Of a DNA stretch of 64,000 bases, positions 39,983-48,032 are shown piece after piece. Source of the stretch: a bacterium YEK0313 (lineage in GTDB: Bacteria > Pseudomonadota > Alphaproteobacteria > Rhizobiales > Phreatobacteraceae); the NCBI GenBank assembly GCA_000751295.2, contig CCMO02000001.1, positions 1,909,501 through 1,973,500 on the forward strand, given 5' to 3'. The position numbers and the translations under genes were made by a program. Each line of letters begins with the position of its first letter. The stretch's first letter is position 1. A model generated the notes under the pieces. That model was not told the DNA's origin, did no database searches, and saw only the letters and a program-made list of their open reading frames with translations.

Positions 39983-40389
39983 TTCTTCGATGGCCGCGTA
40001 GATGCGGATGCGGTGGAGACCTGCGCCTCCGGGCCGCCCGCAAGATGCAAGGCTCTGCGAAAAAAATCGAGATCCATCTGCTGGCGCCCGATCTTGCGCT
40101 CGAGCTCGGCGATCCGCGCATGGGCTTGCGCCAGATCGCCAGGCAAGTCCGGCGGCGGCTTGAGGGCCCGCTCTTCGGGCGTCATGGGCAAACCGGGCTT
40201 GCGCCCCGGTTTGCGGTTCTCCAGTCCGGCAAGGCCGCCCGTCTCGTAGGCCCGCCGCCAGTCATACAGAAGCTTGCGCTCAACCTTCAGATCGCGCGCA
40301 ACCGTCGCAAGCGCTTCGCCGGCTTCCACACGGCGCAGGGCCGCAGCCTTGAACGCGACCGAAAAGACACGGTGTACTTGCAGGCCCAT
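39979..40389 (-). CDS. IS3-family transposase OrfA (HTH, leucine-zipper)
   Basis: A 136-residue DNA-binding protein. Helix-turn-helix: FKAAALRRVEAGEALATVAR followed by DLKVERKLLYDWRRAYETGG. A heptad-type coiled coil (LAQAHARIAELERKIGRQQM) lies near residues 85-105, as in other IS3 OrfA proteins. A U7 run in the mRNA (A7 at 40060-40066) falls as U-UUU-UUU in frame; the -1 frame stays open from there into OrfB, so a transframe OrfAB product is possible. Confidence 0.88.
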   Translation of the reverse strand: MGLQVHRVFSVAFKAAALRRVEAGEALATVARDLKVERKLLYDWRRAYETGGLAGLENRKPGRKPGLPMTPEERALKPPPDLPGDLAQAHARIAELERKIGRQQMDLDFFRRALHLAGGPEAQVSTASASTRPSKK

Positions 40390-40526
40390 AGCTCATCCTC
40401 ACAGGCCCCTGTAACGTGATTACCGTGTCTCACTTTATGGGTGCACTCCATTCTTGTCGGGCGCTCGGAATCCCTATTCGCCACTCGCTATTCCCCACTC
40501 GCCAAAAAAACCGAGGGAGCGAGACC

Positions 40527-41237
40527 ATGACGCTGGAATTTCCACGCAAGGCGGCGCTGGCGCACCCGCCGAGCCTGCATCCGGCCTATACCAGCACCGT
40601 GCTGCGGGCGCCGCAGAAGCCCCTGGTCATCGTGCCGCACACGCTCAGCGAGCTGACCGGGCCCGTCTATGGCCACGACAAGGTGCGCGAGAGCGACAGC
40701 GACCTGACCCGCCAGCACGCCGGCGAGCCGCAGGGCGAGCGCATCATCGTCACCGGGCGCGTGCTGGACGAGGACGGTAGGCCTGTGCCGAATGCGCTGG
40801 TCGAGCTCTGGCAGGCCAATGCCGCCGGCCGCTACGTCCATACCCGCGACCAGCATCCGGCTCCGCTCGACCCGAATTTCACCGGCGCCGGCCGTTACGT
40901 GACCGGCCCGGACGGCCGCTACCGCTTCACCACCATTCGGCCCGGCGCCTATCCCTGGCGCAACCACCACAATGCCTGGCGGCCGGCCCATATCCACTTC
41001 TCGGTGTTCGGCCCGTCCTTCCTGTCGCGCCTGGTCACCCAGATGTATTTTCCCGGCGACCCGCTGTTCCCCTTCGATCCGATCTTCAACGGCATCGCCG
41101 ACGCACGGGCGCGCGAGCGGCTGATCGCCCGTTTCGATCTCGAGACCACCGTGCCCGAATGGGCGCTCGGCTATCAGTTCGACATCGTCCTGCGCGGCCG
41201 CGACGCCACCCCGACGGAAGAGCCCCATGACCACTGA
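40527..41237 (+). CDS. pcaH: protocatechuate 3,4-dioxygenase beta subunit
   Basis: A 236-residue non-haem Fe(III) intradiol dioxygenase subunit. The four iron ligands are visible: Tyr103 (GRYVHT), Tyr142 (PGAYPW), His155 and His157 (RPAHIHFSVFG). The N-terminal domain has HTLSELTGPVYG and the beta core ALVELWQANAAGRY. With the alpha subunit it opens protocatechuate to 3-carboxy-cis,cis-muconate. The insertion element ends 76 bases upstream, so its promoter has been altered unless one lies in that short gap or in the element. Confidence 0.93.
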   Translation: MTLEFPRKAALAHPPSLHPAYTSTVLRAPQKPLVIVPHTLSELTGPVYGHDKVRESDSDLTRQHAGEPQGERIIVTGRVLDEDGRPVPNALVELWQANAAGRYVHTRDQHPAPLDPNFTGAGRYVTGPDGRYRFTTIRPGAYPWRNHHNAWRPAHIHFSVFGPSFLSRLVTQMYFPGDPLFPFDPIFNGIADARARERLIARFDLETTVPEWALGYQFDIVLRGRDATPTEEPHDH

Positions 41238-41838
41238 CGGCACCGCCAAGGACCGGCCGGACGGCATCTCGCCGTCACAGACGGTCGGCCCGTTCTTCCA
41301 CTATGGCCTGACGCCGGGCTCGGCCTATCCGGACGTGCCGGTCAGCGCCGACAGCCAGGTCGCCGCGCCCGGCACGGCCGGCGAGCATATCGTCGTCACC
41401 GGCCGGGTCATCGACGGCGCCGGCGCGCCCGTGCCGGACGCCATGATCGAGATCTGGCAGGCCGATGCCGACGGCCGCTATGCCCATCCCGCCGACGGGC
41501 GGGCCCGGGCGAGCAACAGCTTCATGGGCTTCGGCCGGTCGGACACGAACGCCGAGGGCGTCTACCGCTTCGAGACGATCAAGCCGGGCCGCGCGCCGGG
41601 GCTCAACGGCGCCGATCAGGCGCCGCACCTCCTGGTCGCGGTGTTCGGCCGCGGCATGCTGCGGCACCTCTATACGCGCATCTATTTCGACGGCGAGCCG
41701 TCGAACGACACCGACGCGATCCTCAACCTCGTGCCGGCCGACCGGCGCAGGACCCTGATCGCCCGGCGCGAGGGCACGACCTACCGCCTCGACATCCGCC
41801 TGCAGGGCGAGGATGAGACGGTGTTCTTCGAGATCTGA
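41227..41838 (+). CDS. pcaG: protocatechuate 3,4-dioxygenase alpha subunit
   Basis: A 203-residue alpha subunit. SPSQTVGPFFHYGL at the N-terminus and AMIEIWQADADGRYAH with NSFMGFGRSDTNAEGVYRFE are typical. As expected for PcaG, the iron-binding HxH is not kept (DQAPHLLVAVFGRGML). It overlaps pcaH by 11 bases, which implies coupled translation. Genes for the next steps (pcaB, pcaC, pcaD) are not in the window. Confidence 0.93.
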   Translation: MTTDGTAKDRPDGISPSQTVGPFFHYGLTPGSAYPDVPVSADSQVAAPGTAGEHIVVTGRVIDGAGAPVPDAMIEIWQADADGRYAHPADGRARASNSFMGFGRSDTNAEGVYRFETIKPGRAPGLNGADQAPHLLVAVFGRGMLRHLYTRIYFDGEPSNDTDAILNLVPADRRRTLIARREGTTYRLDIRLQGEDETVFFEI

Positions 41839-41847
41839 CATGATCTT

Positions 41848-41869
41848 CGAGGCCTGATACGCGGCCTCG
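41848..41869. terminator. hairpin between convergent pcaG and lysE-type genes
   Basis: A 7-bp stem CGAGGCC/GGCCTCG with an 8-base loop lies in the 35-base gap between two convergent stops, with GATC extending each side imperfectly. It lacks a T tract, so termination is only suggested by position. Confidence 0.4.
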
Positions 41870-41873
41870 AGGA

Positions 41874-42488
41874 TCAGCCGCGCGCGGCGACCGCCACCGC
41901 CGCACCGGCCATCATGGTGCCGGTGCCGCGGTTGACGAGGCGCATCATGCGCGGGCTGGAAATGAACCGGCGGGCGCGCGCCGCGACCAGCGCATAGGTC
42001 CACATCGCGGCCGACAGGATTACCATCATCATCACCGCGACCTCCACCGCCGCGAGCGGCGTGATGGCGGCGAGATCGACCACCAGCGGCAGGATCGACA
42101 CGAAAAAGACCATGACCTTGGCATTGCCGAGCGTCAGGGCGAGGCCGCCGAGGAACAGCTTGAAGCCCTCGCCGCGCGCCCTGTCGCTCGCCTCTGGCGG
42201 CTTGGCCGGCGCGGTCCAGAGCTTGTAGGCGAGGTAGAGCAGGTAGGCGACGCCGGCATATTTGATGATCAGGAACAGCGCGTGGAAATTCTGCGCCAGC
42301 GCCGCGAGGCCGAGCGCGACGAGCGCGAACCAGACGAGATCGCCGGCGACGATGCCCCAGATGAACGGCGCCGTGCGCCTGAGGCCGGTGCCAAGCACCC
42401 GAGCGATGACGGCGGCGACCGCCGGCCCCGGCGAGAAGGTCGCCATGGCATAGACGCCGCAGAACAGAAGAAAACCGGACAGTTCCAT
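41874..42488 (-). CDS. LysE/RhtB-family amino-acid exporter
   Basis: A 204-residue inner-membrane protein with about six hydrophobic segments. The signature GPAVAAVIARVLGTGLRR after helix 1 (SGFLLFCGVYAMATFSPGP) and LTLGNAKVMVFFVSILPLVV match the LysE/RhtB translocators that export amino acids or their analogues. It converges on pcaG and shows no functional link with it. Substrate unknown. Confidence 0.87.
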   Translation of the reverse strand: MELSGFLLFCGVYAMATFSPGPAVAAVIARVLGTGLRRTAPFIWGIVAGDLVWFALVALGLAALAQNFHALFLIIKYAGVAYLLYLAYKLWTAPAKPPEASDRARGEGFKLFLGGLALTLGNAKVMVFFVSILPLVVDLAAITPLAAVEVAVMMMVILSAAMWTYALVAARARRFISSPRMMRLVNRGTGTMMAGAAVAVAARG

Positions 42489-42559
42489 GCGCCTCGCTCC
42501 CGATCGGAGGCGCCATCAAACATCCGCCGCGATCGACTGTCGAGCCTTTCGGCGGCCGT

Positions 42560-43657
42560 TCAGAGCGCGTGGGCGATCACCTTGCGCATGACGGTCGGAA
42601 ACGCCTCGCCTTCGATTTCCTCGAAACCGATCCAGCGCAGGCCGGCCGGCGCGGCAAGGTCGGCCGGGGCCTCCGCGCGGAACACGGTGAGCGCGAGCGG
42701 GAAATGGGTGAAGACATGGGAGACGACGCCGGGCAGCCGCCGATAGGCGAGCGCGACGGGCGCGGCCTCGTCGGCCGCGGTCAGGTCGAAATCCGCGCTC
42801 CAGGCACTGCCGGGAATTTCGGTCATGCCGCCGAGCAGGCCTTTCGGAGGCCGGGTGCCGACCAGCAGCCGGCGGTCGGCGCGCACGACCACGAAGGCGG
42901 CGCCGCGGCGCAACCGGCCGGCCGCCTTCGGCGCCTTGCGCGGATAGGTCTCCTGCGTGCCGGCGGCGCGCGCGGCGCAGGCCGCGGTCCACGGACAGAG
43001 CGTGCAAGCCGGCCGCTTCGGCGTGCAGATGGTGGCGCCGAGATCCATCATGGCCTGCGCGAAATCGCCGGCCCGGCCAGGATCGAGCAGCGCGGCCACC
43101 CGTGCCCGGATCGCCGGCTTGGCGCCGGGCAGCTCCGCCGCCATGGCGTCGAGCCGGGTGATCACCCGCTCGACATTGCCGTCGACCACCGCAGCGGGCT
43201 GGTCGAAGGCGATGGCGGCGATCGCCGCGGCGGTATAGTCGCCGATGCCCGGCAGCGCGCGCAGCGCCGCGACATCGGAGGGAAACCGCCCGGCATGCTG
43301 TATCGCCACCGTCTTGGCACAAGCATGCAGATTGCGGGCACGCGAATAATAGCCGAGGCCGGCCCAGGCCTTCATGACCTCCTCGACCGGGCTTGCCGCC
43401 AGCGCCTCGACATCGGGCCAGAGCTTCAGGAACTTCTCGAAATAGGGGCCGACGGCCTTCACCGTGGTCTGCTGCAGCATGATCTCCGAGAGCCAGACGC
43501 GGTAGGGATCGGCCGATTCGCCCGGCAGGGCGCGCCAGGGCAGCCGTCGGCGGTGGCGATCGTACCAGGCAAGCAGCGCCGCCGCCGGCCCGGCCGGGAC
43601 GGCCTGACGGGTTGCTGCGGGCCGTGCTAGGATTGCGGTGTCGGATCGGTTCGGCAT
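42560..43657 (-). CDS. mutY: A/G-specific adenine DNA glycosylase MutY
   Basis: A 365-residue base-excision repair enzyme that removes adenine opposite 8-oxoguanine. Catalytic Glu58 (LSEIMLQQT), helix-hairpin-helix LPGIGDYTAAAIA, catalytic Asp159 (VVDGNVERV) and the 4Fe-4S ligands Cys211-X6-Cys218-X2-Cys221-X5-Cys227 are all present. A C-terminal NUDIX-like domain recognises oxoG (FVVVRADRRLLVGTRPPKGL). It is divergent from the DciA-like gene across only 39 bases, a pairing common in Hyphomicrobiales. Confidence 0.95.
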   Translation of the reverse strand: MPNRSDTAILARPAATRQAVPAGPAAALLAWYDRHRRRLPWRALPGESADPYRVWLSEIMLQQTTVKAVGPYFEKFLKLWPDVEALAASPVEEVMKAWAGLGYYSRARNLHACAKTVAIQHAGRFPSDVAALRALPGIGDYTAAAIAAIAFDQPAAVVDGNVERVITRLDAMAAELPGAKPAIRARVAALLDPGRAGDFAQAMMDLGATICTPKRPACTLCPWTAACAARAAGTQETYPRKAPKAAGRLRRGAAFVVVRADRRLLVGTRPPKGLLGGMTEIPGSAWSADFDLTAADEAAPVALAYRRLPGVVSHVFTHFPLALTVFRAEAPADLAAPAGLRWIGFEEIEGEAFPTVMRKVIAHAL

Positions 43658-43696
43658 GGGCCGACCCTGGACCAAAGCCGGACACGCTTTCAACTG

Positions 43697-44203
43697 ATGG
43701 CGACGATGAACACACAGATGTCCCGCCGCCGGGGGCCGCGGCCTCTCGCCGATCTGGTCGCCGCCGAGATTGCCGAGACGCTGCAGAAGGCCGGTTTCGC
43801 CGCGACCGAGGTGGTCACCCGCTGGGACGAGATCGTCGGCGAGGACCTCGCGCGGCGCTGCTCGCCGATCAAGATCGCCTGGCCACGGCGGGCCCAGGGG
43901 CTTACCGAACCGGAACCCGGCACGCTGCATGTCCGTGTCGAGGCGCCCTTCGCGCTCGAAGTGCAGCATCTCGGGCCGATCATCGTCGAGCGGGTCAATG
44001 CCTTTTTCGGCTGGCGTTGCGTGGCCGCCATGCGGCTGACCCAGGTGCCGATGACGGCTCGCCGCAAGCCCGCACCGCCGAAGCCGCCGCCGGCCGACGA
44101 AAAACGCCTCGCCGCCGCGCTGTCCGGTTTCGAGGACGAGCGGCTGCGCCTCGCCATGGAGCGCTTCGGCCGGGCGGTCGGGGCCAAGAGCGGCAAAAGC
44201 TGA
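43697..44203 (+). CDS. DUF721/DciA-family protein
   Basis: A 168-residue protein with the DUF721 domain (RPLADLVAAEIAETLQKAGF, VVTRWDEIVGEDLARRCSPI, LHVRVEAPFALEVQHLGPII). DciA is the ancestral loader of the replicative helicase DnaB in bacteria without DnaC/DnaI; this alphaproteobacterial relative probably has that role. The C-terminal tail after residue 115 is Pro/Lys-rich then helical. Divergent from mutY. Confidence 0.82.
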   Translation: MATMNTQMSRRRGPRPLADLVAAEIAETLQKAGFAATEVVTRWDEIVGEDLARRCSPIKIAWPRRAQGLTEPEPGTLHVRVEAPFALEVQHLGPIIVERVNAFFGWRCVAAMRLTQVPMTARRKPAPPKPPPADEKRLAAALSGFEDERLRLAMERFGRAVGAKSGKS

Positions 44204-44389
44204 CGGGAACAGCGCGGCGAAGCGTCCCGATGACGCTCGCGCCTCGGGCTGATAGGATGACCTCGATCGTTGCCGGGCATATTTCCGCCTCAGCCGTGGC
44301 GGAGCATGGCCGGAATTCTCTTCCGCATTCCAATGCACGCGAATGTCCTGTCGCGTCGCCTGGAGATGCCCCTGTCCAGGAAGCGCCCG

Positions 44390-44713
44390 ATGACCCGTTC
44401 CGACAGCCGTTCCGACCGCCAGAGCCGTGCTCCGCGGCTGCTGCGCCTTGCCCTGCTCGGCGCCGTCCTCGCACTGCCGGCCACCCTGCCGGCACGGGCC
44501 CAGTCGGGTCTCGACGACGAGACCCGCGAACGCGTGCTGCTGACGCTGCAGAGCCGCGGGCACCTCGCCCCCGGCACGCGGCCGAAATGTTTCCCGGCCG
44601 GCATGAACGAGACGGTCACCGCCGGTCACTTCCGCTGCCCGTGGGACCGGCCGAACGGCCAGCCGCGGCTGCCGAGCGCCCAGAGCCTCTGGGGCATTCT
44701 CGGCAACTACTGA
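44390..44713 (+). CDS. small secreted hypothetical protein
   Basis: About 107 residues from the ATG preceded by AGGA; an ATG at 44366 would add eight residues. A signal peptide is clear (LLRLALLGAVLALPATLPARA/QS). The mature part is about 70 residues with two Cys (RPKCFPAGM, HFRCPWD) and ends WGILGNY. I recognise no family. Codon use is like the surroundings. It ends four bases before the stop of the convergent phosphatase gene. Confidence 0.65.
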   Translation: MTRSDSRSDRQSRAPRLLRLALLGAVLALPATLPARAQSGLDDETRERVLLTLQSRGHLAPGTRPKCFPAGMNETVTAGHFRCPWDRPNGQPRLPSAQSLWGILGNY

Positions 44714-44716
44714 CGT

Positions 44717-45304
44717 TCAGGGCTCGACGACGCGGAACCGGCCGCCCTGGAACAGATAGGCGACGCCCTGGCGGACATAGGTCTCGGCCGCTTCCGCGGT
44801 GCTAAGGCCCCCGATCAGCGCCATCAGCACCCGGCCGATGCCGCCATGGGCGACCACCACGGTGTCGCGCTCGATCAGCCGCAGGAAGGTGGCGAGCCGG
44901 GTCGCGACATCCTCGTAGTTCTCGCCGCGCGGCGGCCGCACATGCCATTTGTCGGCGACGCGGGCGGCCGCGAGCGGCGGGTCGGCCCGTTCGACCTCGG
45001 CCCAGGTCAGGCCCTCCCAGGCCCCGAAGGCGATCTCCTTCAGCCGGTCGTCCGTGCGATAGGCCGAGGGCGTGAGGTCGAGCCCCTGCCGCATCAGCTC
45101 CATGGTTTCGCGGGCGCGCGACAAGGGGCTTGCCCAATAGGCGAGATCGGTCACCGCCGCCCCGAGCTTGACCAGCACGCCGGCCACCTCGCCGGCCTGG
45201 ACCCGGCCGAGATCGTTCAGGGGAATGTCGCGCTGGCCCTGCAGGCGGCCTTCGGCGTTCCAGTCGGTCTCGCCGTGGCGAACAAAATAGAGGATCGGTT
45301 TCAT
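44717..45304 (-). CDS. histidine phosphatase family protein (phosphoglycerate mutase-like)
   Basis: A 195-residue branch-1 histidine phosphatase. The phosphoacceptor motif is YFVRHGETDWN with His9; the second arm is WASPLSRARETMELM, the acid is in EIAFGAWEGLTWAEVE and the second His is in VVVAHGGIGRVLMALI. The substrate could be a phosphosugar or nucleotide; true glycolytic mutase is less likely given the short length. Divergent from lspA across about 170 bases. Confidence 0.88.
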   Translation of the reverse strand: MKPILYFVRHGETDWNAEGRLQGQRDIPLNDLGRVQAGEVAGVLVKLGAAVTDLAYWASPLSRARETMELMRQGLDLTPSAYRTDDRLKEIAFGAWEGLTWAEVERADPPLAAARVADKWHVRPPRGENYEDVATRLATFLRLIERDTVVVAHGGIGRVLMALIGGLSTAEAAETYVRQGVAYLFQGGRFRVVEP

Positions 45305-45471
45305 CGGGTGTCTGGGCTGCCCACTGTCGGCGCGGGATATGCCGGCTCGCCGTCGCCTTGTCGAGCCGAAATGCCGATCTCGTGACGCGGAAAGGGCTTG
45401 ACCGCGCCGCCCGCCCGCGCCAACTCGCCCAAGATCTCAAGGGACAGTCGCCTCGAAGGGAAACCGAACCC

Positions 45472-45981
45472 GTGACCGCATCGCCCTATCTCAGGCTCGG
45501 CCTCATCGCCATCGTGGCGACGCTCGCCATCGACCAGGCCTTCAAGGTGTTCATGCTGCAGGTCGTCGACATCGAGGCGCGGCAGTCGATCACCGTCGCG
45601 CCGGTGCTCGATCTCGTCATGGCCTGGAACTACGGCGTCTCCTTCGGACTGTTCCAGCAGGAGGGGCCGATCGGGCAATGGGCGCTGGTCGCCTTCAAGA
45701 TCGGCGCGGTGGCGCTGATCGCCTGGTGGCTCTATCGCGCGGAAAGCCGGCTGACCGCGCTGTCGCTCGGGCTGATTGCCGGCGGCGCGCTCGGCAACGG
45801 GCTCGACCGCGTCATTTATGGCGCGGTCGCCGATTTCTTCGCCTTCCACATCACCACGGCGAGCTGGCAGTTCCGCTGGTACATCTTCAACCTCGCCGAT
45901 GTCGCGATCGTTGCGGGGGTCGCCCTGCTTCTGTATGAGTCCCTCGTCGGCGGCCGGCCGCATGCCTCGAAATCGGCGTGA
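45472..45981 (+). CDS. lspA: lipoprotein signal peptidase II
   Basis: A 169-residue membrane aspartyl protease that cleaves prolipoprotein leaders. Four hydrophobic helices; catalytic Asp121 (GAVADFFAFH) and Asp143 (FNLADVAI), with the conserved AWNYGVSFGLF and GNGLDRVIYG loops. A GTG start with GAAGGG upstream gives the normal length; upstream ATG (45358) would add a hydrophilic 38-residue extension that is not typical. The gene after it fits the common alphaproteobacterial order. Confidence 0.93.
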   Translation: MTASPYLRLGLIAIVATLAIDQAFKVFMLQVVDIEARQSITVAPVLDLVMAWNYGVSFGLFQQEGPIGQWALVAFKIGAVALIAWWLYRAESRLTALSLGLIAGGALGNGLDRVIYGAVADFFAFHITTASWQFRWYIFNLADVAIVAGVALLLYESLVGGRPHASKSA

Positions 45982-46083
45982 TTGGGCCCAATAAGTCCGC
46001 AGAACCGACGTCTTTCCTGAAAAGGCGTCGCCGGTAACCAGCGAGGCGAGGTCTGTTCGCAGGCATCGCCGCAGCCAGTAGGG

Positions 46084-46782
46084 ATGATGACCATGAAGCG
46101 CATTGCCACGGCGCTCCTCGTCACGGCGTTCGGCCTTGCGGCGTCCGCCGCCCAGGCCCAGCAGACCGATAGCAGCACGGTCGAGCGCACCATGTTCCAG
46201 GGCCTGCTCAGCGGCCTCGGCATCATCGACAACGAGCGCCCGGTCATCGACTACCGCGAACGCGCCCCGCTCGTCCTGCCGCGCAACAGCGCGCTGCCGG
46301 CGCCGCAGGAATCGGCCGCCTCGCGCAATCCGTCCTGGCCGAACGATCCCGACGTCGCGCGCGCCCGCGCGCTCGGCCTCTCCGAAAATTCGCCGATCGT
46401 GCGCGACGATCTCGGCCGGACCCTGACCAATGGCGAGCTGCGCGCACGCCAGGGCGGCGGCTGGTTCGGCGGCGGTCCGGTGGACACCACCCGCGACCGG
46501 TCGCAGCAGCAGCAGGCCGGCCCCGCCAGCGCCGCCGAAATGGGCGTCAGGCCGATCTGGCAGCAGGTCGGATCGCTGTTCGGCCCGTCCCAGCAGGACG
46601 CCGTGGTGCCGTTCCCGGGCGAGCCGACCCGGCGCCGCCTGGTCGAGCCGCCTCCGGGCTATCGCACCGCCTCGCCGGACGCGCCCTATGGGCCGGTTGG
46701 CCGGCGCCCCGAGGATCCGAGCGCGGCCTACAACCGCCAGCCGAGCGGCCAGGATCCCGCCCGCATGCCCGGCTCGAACTGA
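46084..46782 (+). CDS. secreted Pro-rich hypothetical protein downstream of lspA (possibly BamF/DUF3035-like)
   Basis: A 232-residue protein. Signal peptide about residues 4-25 (KRIATALLVTAFGLAASAAQA/QQ), with MM/M start choices at 46084, 46087 and 46093. There is no lipobox. The body has VIDYRERAPLVLPRNSALPA and PSWPNDPDVARARALG, a pattern seen in DUF3035 (BamF) proteins, which are usually encoded after lspA in alphaproteobacteria and belong to the outer-membrane assembly machine. The C-terminal third is Pro/Arg/Gln-rich and low complexity. Function assignment is tentative. Confidence 0.68.
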   Translation: MMTMKRIATALLVTAFGLAASAAQAQQTDSSTVERTMFQGLLSGLGIIDNERPVIDYRERAPLVLPRNSALPAPQESAASRNPSWPNDPDVARARALGLSENSPIVRDDLGRTLTNGELRARQGGGWFGGGPVDTTRDRSQQQQAGPASAAEMGVRPIWQQVGSLFGPSQQDAVVPFPGEPTRRRLVEPPPGYRTASPDAPYGPVGRRPEDPSAAYNRQPSGQDPARMPGSN

Positions 46783-46805
46783 GCCCGGGGCCCCTTGTCT
46801 CATGC

Positions 46806-46829
46806 CGGCCGGGCGCTCGCGCCCGGCCG
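46806..46829 (+). terminator. GC-rich hairpin after the lspA-linked gene
   Basis: A 10-bp stem CGGCCGGGCG/CGCCCGGCCG with loop CTCG lies 23 bases after the stop. A T tract is lacking, so it may slow or stop transcription before the DUF2093 gene but is not a classic intrinsic terminator. Confidence 0.45.
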
Positions 46830-46855
46830 CAGCAGTACTGCAGGTTCGTTCCGCC

Positions 46856-47095
46856 ATGCTCAACCGCTTAGGCCCGGGCCGCCCAGCCGATGGCGAAGCC
46901 GAGCTGCGCTATCTCGACGGCGACTATCGCATCGTCAAGCCGGGCGCCTTCGTACGCTGCGCGGTGACCGGGCAGGCGATCGCCATCGACGACCTGAAAT
47001 ACTGGAGCGTGCAGTTCCAGGAAGCCTATGTGAGCCCGCAGGCCGTGCTGGCGCGGCTGCACCCCGAGCGGGTCAAGGCACAGGCGGGCGACTGA
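46856..47095 (+). CDS. DUF2093 domain protein
   Basis: A 79-residue small protein found in Hyphomicrobiales. The domain core is AELRYLDGDYRIVKPGAFVR, CAVTGQAIAIDDLKYWSVQF and the tail EAYVSPQAVLARLHPERVK. Function unknown. Its 3' end overlaps the 3' end of the convergent lpxK by 23 bases. It is commonly the last member of the lpxK-waaA neighbourhood. Confidence 0.85.
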   Translation: MLNRLGPGRPADGEAELRYLDGDYRIVKPGAFVRCAVTGQAIAIDDLKYWSVQFQEAYVSPQAVLARLHPERVKAQAGD

Positions 47096-48019
47096 CCGGC
47101 GCGATCAGCCGGTCTAAGGCCGGCGGATCCTCCGCCACGAGCTCGACCGGCACGGTGGTGGTCCGGGCCGCGAGATCGTCGAGCGCCGCCGATCCTTTCA
47201 GCTTGACCCTGTCCTTTTCCGTCGTCACCAGGGCAAGGCCGGTGCGCGCCGCTTCGTCCAGCAGTTGCCGCGCATCGGCGTCGGTATAGGCGTGATGGTC
47301 CGGGAACGGCCGCAGCACGGCATTGCGCGCGCCTGCCGCTCCCAGCGTCTCGACAAATTTCGCCGGCCGGCCGATGCCGCAGAAGGCAAGCACGTCGCGG
47401 CCGGCGAGCCAGGCGGCGACGGCGGGGTCCGGGGCGAGGCGCGCGCGGATGACCGTGCCGCCGCCGGTCGCGACGCCATCTGCGGCGCGAAGGGCGCGCG
47501 CAGGGGGCCCGCCGGCAGGACGCGGCCATTGCCGAGCCCCGCGGCCCCGTCGACTACGAGAATGCTCAGATCCTTGACCAGCGACGGATTCTGAAAGCCG
47601 TCGTCCATGACGATGATCGTCGCGCCCCGGGCGGCGGCCAGCGCCGCGCCGGCCGGCCGGTCGTGGGCGAGCACGGTGAGCCCGGAAGCCGCGTGAAGCA
47701 GCGCCTCGTCGCCCGCCTCCGCCGCGCTGTGGCCCGCGGCATCGACCACGACCGGGCCCTTCAGGCTGCCGCCATAGCCGCGGGTCAGCACCGCCGGCCG
47801 ATGCCCGCCATCGGCGAGGCGCCGCATCACCATGCGGGTCGCCGGGGTCTTGCCCGATCCGCCGACCGTCGGATTGCCGACGCAGACCACCGGCAGGGGC
47901 GCGCGCAGGCCCGGCTTCGCCATCCGGCGAAGCGTCAATGCGCCCACGGCGGCGCCGAGCGGCGACAGGAGGCGCCCGGCAAGGCTCTGCGGATCCGACC
48001 AGAAGCCCGGTGCCCTCAT
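47073..48019 (-). pseudogene. lpxK: tetraacyldisaccharide 4'-kinase LpxK, interrupted by out-of-frame deletion
   Basis: LpxK phosphorylates the lipid A disaccharide at the inner membrane. The N-terminal two thirds are normal: membrane-proximal PQSLAGRLLSPLGAAVGALT, Walker A GNPTVGGSGKTP, TRGYGGSLKGP, MDDGFQNPSLVKDLSILVVD, ending NGRVLPAGPLRAPFAPQM. The C-terminal third is intact in another frame (from ADGVATGGGTVIRARLAPD through VLAFCGIGRPAKFVETL and ALVTTEKDRVKL). At the join (about 47470-47490) both the frame changes and the family's ARxDALVxxGD segment is missing, so this is more than a one-base slip: perhaps 40-50 bases are lost. LpxK is normally essential, so an assembly or sequencing artefact should be suspected. 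Confidence 0.8.
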
Positions 48020-48032
48020 GCCCGCACCCCGC

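Larger units (their letters stand above)
39070..40450 (-). mobile_element. complete IS3-family insertion sequence
   Basis: A 1381-base element with two overlapping minus-strand genes. The ends are 44-base imperfect inverted repeats (four mismatches) that begin TGGAGTGCACCC and include a perfectly matched inner block starting TGAGACACGGTAATCACG. They end in TG...CA as usual for IS3. A four-base target duplication TTCT flanks it (39066-39069 and 40451-40454). Everything needed for transposition is intact, so the insertion looks recent. It separates pcaIJF from pcaHG. Confidence 0.93.
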
